Shown: piece by piece, positions 60,022-64,000 of the stretch
Layout: each line of letters starts with the position of its first letter
Numbering within the stretch: the first letter of the stretch is position 1
Source: Bacteroidota bacterium
Lineage (GTDB): Bacteria; Bacteroidota; Bacteroidia; Flavobacteriales; Weeksellaceae
Assembly (NCBI GenBank): GCA_023423715.1
Contig: JAFAFC010000007.1
Location: 186,001 to 250,000 of the forward strand
Direction: 5' to 3'
Length of the DNA: 64,000 bases
Program-made: the position numbers and the translations under genes
Notes under the pieces: model-generated
What the model saw: only the letters and a program-made list of their open reading frames with translations
The model's database searches: none
What the model was told of the DNA's origin: nothing

Positions 60022-60756
60022 TTAATTTTCTACGTTTTTATATTTATTTTTCGAAGTTTTTTTCTCCGTTTCTTCTTCTGAAACACCGACATTATTGATG
60101 ATTAAAACAATCTCACCTTTTAAAGTTTTGCTTTTAGAAAAGTCAATTAACTCATTGATAGTTCCACGTTTCGTTTCTTCAAATTTCTTTGAAATTTCGC
60201 GACTCAAACTCACTTTGGTTTCTTCTCCAAAAAATTCTTTGATCTGTTCTAAAGTTGTATTAATCTTATGCGGACTTTCGTACAAAATAATCGTTTTTTT
60301 CTCTTCGGCGAGTTGTTTCAATTTGGTTTGACGTCCTTTTTTCTGAGGTAAAAAACCAGCAAAATAGAAATCGTGATTCGGTAACCCCGAAACCACCAAA
60401 GCGGGAACGAATGCCGTTGCACCTGGAAGACAAATCATTTCCAAATCTTCGTCTGCACCAGCTTTTGCAAGCAAATAACCCGGATCCGAAATTCCAGGAG
60501 TTCCCGCATCCGTGATAATCGCAACATTTTGTCCGTTCTTCAAATCCTTAATTACATTTTCGGTCGCTTGATGCTCATTATGAAGATGATACGAGCGAAG
60601 TGGTTTTGAAATTTCAAAATGCTTCAACAAAATTCCTGATGTTCGCGTGTCCTCGCACAAAATATAATCAACTTCCTTCAGAACTTTAATCGCTCTGAAA
60701 GTCATATCTTCTAAATTTCCGACCGGTGTCGGTACAAAATACAATATCCCTGACAT
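60022..60756 (-). CDS. rsmI: 16S rRNA 2'-O-ribose C1402 methyltransferase
   Basis: 244-aa SAM-dependent methyltransferase of the tetrapyrrole-methylase-like fold: LYFVPTPVGNLEDMTFRAI, LCEDTRTSGILLKHF, ITDAGTPGISDPGYLL, LYESPHKINTTL and SREISKKFEETKRG. Methylates C1402 in the ribosomal P site. Overlaps the preceding gene by one base. Confidence 0.95.
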   Translation of the reverse strand: MSGILYFVPTPVGNLEDMTFRAIKVLKEVDYILCEDTRTSGILLKHFEISKPLRSYHLHNEHQATENVIKDLKNGQNVAIITDAGTPGISDPGYLLAKAGADEDLEMICLPGATAFVPALVVSGLPNHDFYFAGFLPQKKGRQTKLKQLAEEKKTIILYESPHKINTTLEQIKEFFGEETKVSLSREISKKFEETKRGTINELIDFSKSKTLKGEIVLIINNVGVSEEETEKKTSKNKYKNVEN

Positions 60757-61361
60757 TAATTGGGTATTTGTTCTACTAATTCTAAACGTTTTACGATGGA
60801 TTTCTTTTCTAAAATGCTTCCGGGAGAAAGCACGGCATTTGCGCCGATTTTAGAAAAATCACCAACTAAAGCTCCAAATTTATCAATTTCCGTTGAAATG
60901 ACTTGGTCGAATACTTTCACCCAAATATTCTTTTCATCTCGATCGTTATGATGATTCGCAATTAAAGATCCTGCTTCAAAATTGACGTTACTTCCAACGA
61001 TACTATCTCCGATATAATTGAAATGAGCAATTTGAGCATTTTCAAACAAAAAAGCGGTTTTTAACTCACTTCTAGGTCCAATTTTGCAATTTTTGCTTAA
61101 AAAAACACCATTTCTGAAATAATTACCCGAAGCTACAAAACAGTTTTCTTCAATAATAATCGGTCCTTTCAAAACAACATTTTCTTCAACAACAGAAGAT
61201 TTATGAATGGCAACTTGGTTTTGAATGACATACTCGGAAGTCTTCAATGTTTTTTGTTTTTCCAAAATCCACGATTCCAAGTTTCGGGTAACGTCCCAAG
61301 GATTCGGGTTTTCTGTAAAAACCAACGAATACGACGCTATAAATTGACTCCAATCAATCAT
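60756..61361 (-). CDS. Left-handed beta-helix acyl/sugar transferase-like protein
   Basis: 201 aa with hexapeptide-repeat pattern (VAIHKSSVVEENVVLKGPIIIEENCFVASG; IGDSIVGSNVNFEAGSLIANHHND; FSKIGANAVLSPGSILEKKS). Resembles the C-terminal domain of GlmU-type nucleotidyltransferases and LpxA/LpxD-type enzymes; the catalytic N-terminal domain of GlmU is absent. Bracketed by a Mur-ligase and rsmI with one-base overlaps (TAATG) at both ends. Substrate unknown. Confidence 0.82.
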   Translation of the reverse strand: MIDWSQFIASYSLVFTENPNPWDVTRNLESWILEKQKTLKTSEYVIQNQVAIHKSSVVEENVVLKGPIIIEENCFVASGNYFRNGVFLSKNCKIGPRSELKTAFLFENAQIAHFNYIGDSIVGSNVNFEAGSLIANHHNDRDEKNIWVKVFDQVISTEIDKFGALVGDFSKIGANAVLSPGSILEKKSIVKRLELVEQIPN

Positions 61362-62737
61362 TAAAGTTCCTGATATACTTTTTTAGAAAAATCTTCTAAA
61401 CTAGGATCGCGAGCTCCCATTAATAAAAGAACATCGCCTTCTTGCAAATGCTTTTTCAAATGCGAAACCAAATCATCTCGGTTTTCAATAAACTTGGCTT
61501 GACTGCCTTTCGCTTTCAAATCTTCGATTAAATCATTCGCTGAAATATCTTTCACCGCCGTTCCTCCAGCATAGAAAATTTCGCTCATCCAAATTTCATC
61601 TTGTGGACGAAGCGCATCTGAAATTTCTTGAACAAAATCATTCCGTAAAAAACGAGTTGGCTTGTATCCATGCGGCTGAAACCATGCAATTAAACGTTTT
61701 GCAATTGGCTGACAAGCACGAATACTTGCTGCACATTTTGCAGGATTGTGCGCATAATCATCAATGACCCACACGCCATTTTTTTCGCCTAAAATCTGAT
61801 GTCTGCGGTAAATTCCTTCATACGAACTCAAACTTTTTGCACACGTTTCAAGTGAAACTCCAATTTGATTGGCTACAGCAACTGCTGCCGCTGCATTTTC
61901 TGCATTATGTTGTCCCAAAGCGTTCATTTGAAACGCTTGTTCTTTTATTTTAAATTCTAAAGAAAATCCATTTTGATGAAAATCCGTTACATTAAATCCA
62001 GCTTCTGAATCGTTGAAACCAAAATCTTGATCTGCATTTTCAGACAAGGTTTTCGCTAATGCATTGGATTGATTTACAACAAATAAGCCTTTAGAATTTG
62101 ATTTGAAAATTCCAAATAAATCCATCAATTCATCAATTTCTTGATGATCTTTATCTACATTCAACAACAAGCCAATTTCGGGATGGTATTGCACAACAGA
62201 ACCGTCACTTTCATCGGCTTCTATAATCAACCAATCTCCTTTTCCAACGGCTGCATTTCCAATTTTTCCGTTTTTAATAATGCTCGTTAAACCAGCGCCA
62301 GAAATAATACTTGGTTCTAGTTTCGCATCCAGAAGAATCTGATACAACATCGCCGACGTCGTGCTTTTCCCCGAAGTTCCAGCCACCGCAATGGTTTTCT
62401 TACTTTTCGCAATTAATGCTAAAAGTTCACTTCGTTTGATAATCGGAATGTTGAGCTCTTTTGCTTTTTGAACTTCATAAACCGTGTCTTCAATCGCTGT
62501 AGAAACAACGATTAAATCCGTTTTTGGAGTAATTCCAGAACCGTCTTGAAGAAAACATTGGATACCATCAGCTTCCAATTGTTCTTTGGTTTTGTTGTAT
62601 TCACCAGGATGAAAATAGCGGTCGCTTCCCGAAACTTCCTTTCCAATTCCTTGCAAGTATTGGGCGATAGCGCTCATTCCAGAGCCTGCAACGCCTATAA
62701 AAAAAACGCGATTAAAATCGTTAATATTCTCAATCAT
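61361..62737 (-). CDS. Mur ligase family protein (Mpl/MurC-like)
   Basis: 458 aa from the ATG at 62735-62737. N-terminal Rossmann-like domain (RVFFIGVAGSGMSAIAQYL), ATP loop VAGTSGKSTTSAM, EADESDGS, LLNVDKDHQEIDEL and the C-terminal DDYAHNPAKCAASI. Length and GVAGSGMSAIA suit Mpl or MurC-type peptidoglycan ligases; the loop reads GTSGKST rather than GTHGKTT. Acts on UDP-MurNAc or recycled peptide; which cannot be said. An upstream TTG is ruled out because it lies in the -7 box. Confidence 0.88.
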   Translation of the reverse strand: MIENINDFNRVFFIGVAGSGMSAIAQYLQGIGKEVSGSDRYFHPGEYNKTKEQLEADGIQCFLQDGSGITPKTDLIVVSTAIEDTVYEVQKAKELNIPIIKRSELLALIAKSKKTIAVAGTSGKSTTSAMLYQILLDAKLEPSIISGAGLTSIIKNGKIGNAAVGKGDWLIIEADESDGSVVQYHPEIGLLLNVDKDHQEIDELMDLFGIFKSNSKGLFVVNQSNALAKTLSENADQDFGFNDSEAGFNVTDFHQNGFSLEFKIKEQAFQMNALGQHNAENAAAAVAVANQIGVSLETCAKSLSSYEGIYRRHQILGEKNGVWVIDDYAHNPAKCAASIRACQPIAKRLIAWFQPHGYKPTRFLRNDFVQEISDALRPQDEIWMSEIFYAGGTAVKDISANDLIEDLKAKGSQAKFIENRDDLVSHLKKHLQEGDVLLLMGARDPSLEDFSKKVYQEL

Positions 62738-62746
62738 AAGTAGATA

Positions 62747-62754
62747 CAAAAATA
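62747..62754 (-). promoter_or_regulatory. Bacteroidota -7 box for the Mur ligase operon
   Basis: TATTTTTG on the minus strand, nine bases before the ATG at 62737 and directly after a terminator. Confidence 0.5.
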
Positions 62755-62786
62755 AAAAGCATTTGAAAAAGATATCAAACGCTTTT
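62755..62786 (-). terminator. Intrinsic terminator after the acidic protein gene
   Basis: AAAAGCGTTTG pairs with CAAATGCTTTT (one G-T) around a ten-base loop; the following T-rich run is also the next gene's -7 region. Confidence 0.7.
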
Positions 62787-62791
62787 CAGTT

Positions 62792-63883
62792 TTAATGAAA
62801 TTTATTTTCAACTAACGTCCAAAGTCGTTGGGCAACATCGTCCACTTTCTTCCAATTACGAGCGTAATACAGGTCTGAAAGATATTCTTTGGCTTCGTCT
62901 AAAGTCTTGCAATCGTTTAGATTTCTGATGGCGTCATTCAATTCCGATTGACTTCCGTCGAATAAAACTTTTGAAAAAGCAATTTTGTCATTTAAATCCA
63001 AACGGAATTCTTGTCGAGGTTTAGCTTCCATAAAATCAGTTGAAACACCCGATTTTAAGGTACTTTCTGATTTGGCTTCCTGTTTTTTCTCTTCTTCAAT
63101 CATTTCTTCCAAAGGATCTTCATCAAAAAGAGACTGAACAGCCTTCATTCCTTTGATATTCGATAATTTGAATTTCTTTTCTTGACTTTCAGGAGATTCT
63201 ATTGCATTTTCCTCTTCCTTGCTTTCTTCAACTTCAGCAATTTCCTGAGGTTCTTCTTTTAAAAGTTCCGAAACTGGTTCTTGAATTTCAACTTCTTCCT
63301 CTTCAACATCATTTTCCTCCTCATGAAGATCTTCACTTTTTTCTAAAACTTCATCAATTTCTTGACGGAATTCTTCTTCTTGTTCAACAACATGTTCCGC
63401 ATAGACCTCTTCCTCAGCTTCTTTTTCTTCAACTTCATTAACGATACTCATCGGAATTTCCTTTTCCTCAGTAGCTTCAACAACAACTTCTTCGTCATCG
63501 ATTGCATAATCATCAACCAATTCAAATTCTTCGACCAATTCTTCCGAATTTTCTTGATTCAAATTTTCATTTGGATCAATTTCATTCAGTTCATTGTTGA
63601 AAATAACTTCTTCTTCGATTTCTTCTTCGAACGAATTTTCTGGTTTTTCATCTAGAAATTCTTCTTTTTCTGGTAAAGAAATTGGGGTTTCTACAGCAAC
63701 TGGAGCCGTAAAGCTGCTTTTGTTTTTATCTAAATATTTCAGGACATTCATCCTGTCATTCAGTTCAGTAATCAAATCGTGTTTCCTCAATAACTCGTCA
63801 TGCGAGCTAATTTTAGACACGGTATCCAGAATATTTTTACACTCAAAAAAAAGTTTGTCCTGTAAATCCTGTATCGTTTGCAT
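62792..63883 (-). CDS. Glu-rich protein with a C-terminal conserved domain
   Basis: 363 aa. Residues 1-50 form a helical head, about 65-260 are extremely Glu/Asp-rich with almost no hydrophobic core and are probably disordered, and about 290-363 form a conserved-looking helical domain (FRLDLNDKIAFSKVLFDG; LYYARNWKKVDDVAQRLW). No signal peptide. I do not recognise a named family, though Flavobacteriia have similar proteins at this locus beside tdk. Function unknown. Confidence 0.78.
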   Translation of the reverse strand: MQTIQDLQDKLFFECKNILDTVSKISSHDELLRKHDLITELNDRMNVLKYLDKNKSSFTAPVAVETPISLPEKEEFLDEKPENSFEEEIEEEVIFNNELNEIDPNENLNQENSEELVEEFELVDDYAIDDEEVVVEATEEKEIPMSIVNEVEEKEAEEEVYAEHVVEQEEEFRQEIDEVLEKSEDLHEEENDVEEEEVEIQEPVSELLKEEPQEIAEVEESKEEENAIESPESQEKKFKLSNIKGMKAVQSLFDEDPLEEMIEEEKKQEAKSESTLKSGVSTDFMEAKPRQEFRLDLNDKIAFSKVLFDGSQSELNDAIRNLNDCKTLDEAKEYLSDLYYARNWKKVDDVAQRLWTLVENKFH

Positions 63884-63906
63884 AAAAATTGATGATTAAA
63901 ATTGCG

Positions 63907-63914
63907 TAATTTTG
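63907..63914 (+). promoter_or_regulatory. Bacteroidota -7 box for tdk
   Basis: TAATTTTG, 29 bases before the tdk ATG at 63944. Confidence 0.5.
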
Positions 63915-63943
63915 GAGACTAAATCTTACGGCTAAATTAACAA

Positions 63944-64000
63944 ATGTTTTTAGAAAATACAATTAATCATTCCAAGCAAAGTGGATGGATGGAAGTAATT
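63944..64000 (+). CDS. tdk: Thymidine kinase, N-terminal 19 codons only
   Basis: The visible residues MFLENTINHSKQSGWMEVI match the opening of Bacteroidota thymidine kinase, which continues into the ATP loop beyond the window. Phosphorylates thymidine in the salvage pathway. The gene runs off the right edge. Confidence 0.75.
   Translation, partial: MFLENTINHSKQSGWMEVI

Noticed and set aside
62738..62749. TTG start giving a Mur ligase longer by four residues
   Set aside because: The TTG lies within the -7 promoter box, so it is not transcribed; the ATG at 62737 gives the normal N-terminus.

Overview
The window is AT-rich chromosomal DNA from a member of the Bacteroidota, most likely Flavobacteriales and probably close to Weeksellaceae. 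This rests on Bacteroidota-type promoters (TAnnTTTG at -7, sometimes TTTG at -33), near absence of strong Shine-Dalgarno sequences, families typical of the phylum (DUF4271, DUF4293, DUF4296, LUD protein beside cdsA/psd, BlaI with an M56-TonB fusion, Rho with a long disordered insert), and gene pairs such as DUF4271-hemD. Genus cannot be fixed from sequence alone. I saw no phage, transposase, integrase, CRISPR array, rRNA or plasmid replication gene. No gap between genes exceeds about 170 bases, so there is no unexplained long intergenic stretch.

Layout. 1-6.3 kb (mostly minus): OmpR-type response regulator (cut by the window edge) and its histidine kinase, a small conserved protein coupled to oligopeptidase B, then DUF4271-hemD. 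6.3-15.1 kb (mostly plus): glycosyltransferase, DUF4296 lipoprotein, tgt, LptF/G permease, birA (minus), rsfS, ftsH, LUD protein, cdsA, psd. 15.1-26.5 kb: MsbA-like exporter, DUF4293, rho, superoxide dismutase, DUF885 peptidase, ExbB-ExbD-TonB energising system, folC. 26.5-30.4 kb: two identical tRNA-Val genes and a minus-strand glycosyltransferase cluster with sufE inside it. 30.5-44.3 kb: clpC, an oxidoreductase, menD, pabB-pabC, three membrane proteins, uvrB. 44.3-50.5 kb: BlaI/BlaR-like regulatory pair with TonB-domain proteins, an S41 peptidase lipoprotein, a sugar dehydrogenase-like lipoprotein and a small outer-membrane barrel. 50.5-64 kb: tsaB, a short-chain dehydrogenase, tail-specific protease, surE, guaC, then two minus-strand operons, and the first codons of tdk.

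The most interesting region is 56.2-59.2 kb: a tightly packed minus-strand operon of a divergent Lgt-like membrane enzyme, a two-helix membrane protein, a radical SAM enzyme resembling the archaeal tetraether-lipid synthase/MJ0619 family, and a nucleosidase with an intact MTA/SAH-nucleosidase active site. Together they look like a membrane-lipid or lipoprotein-acyl modifying system in which the nucleosidase removes the 5'-deoxyadenosine made by the radical SAM enzyme. Downstream function is inference only.

Other points to check: Tgt lacks the three cysteines that normally hold its zinc; uvrB, menD and pabB all have a -7 box exactly four bases before ATG, suggesting leaderless mRNAs; the rho leader contains a terminator-like hairpin; and a nine-base direct repeat 20 bp apart overlaps the blaI promoter.
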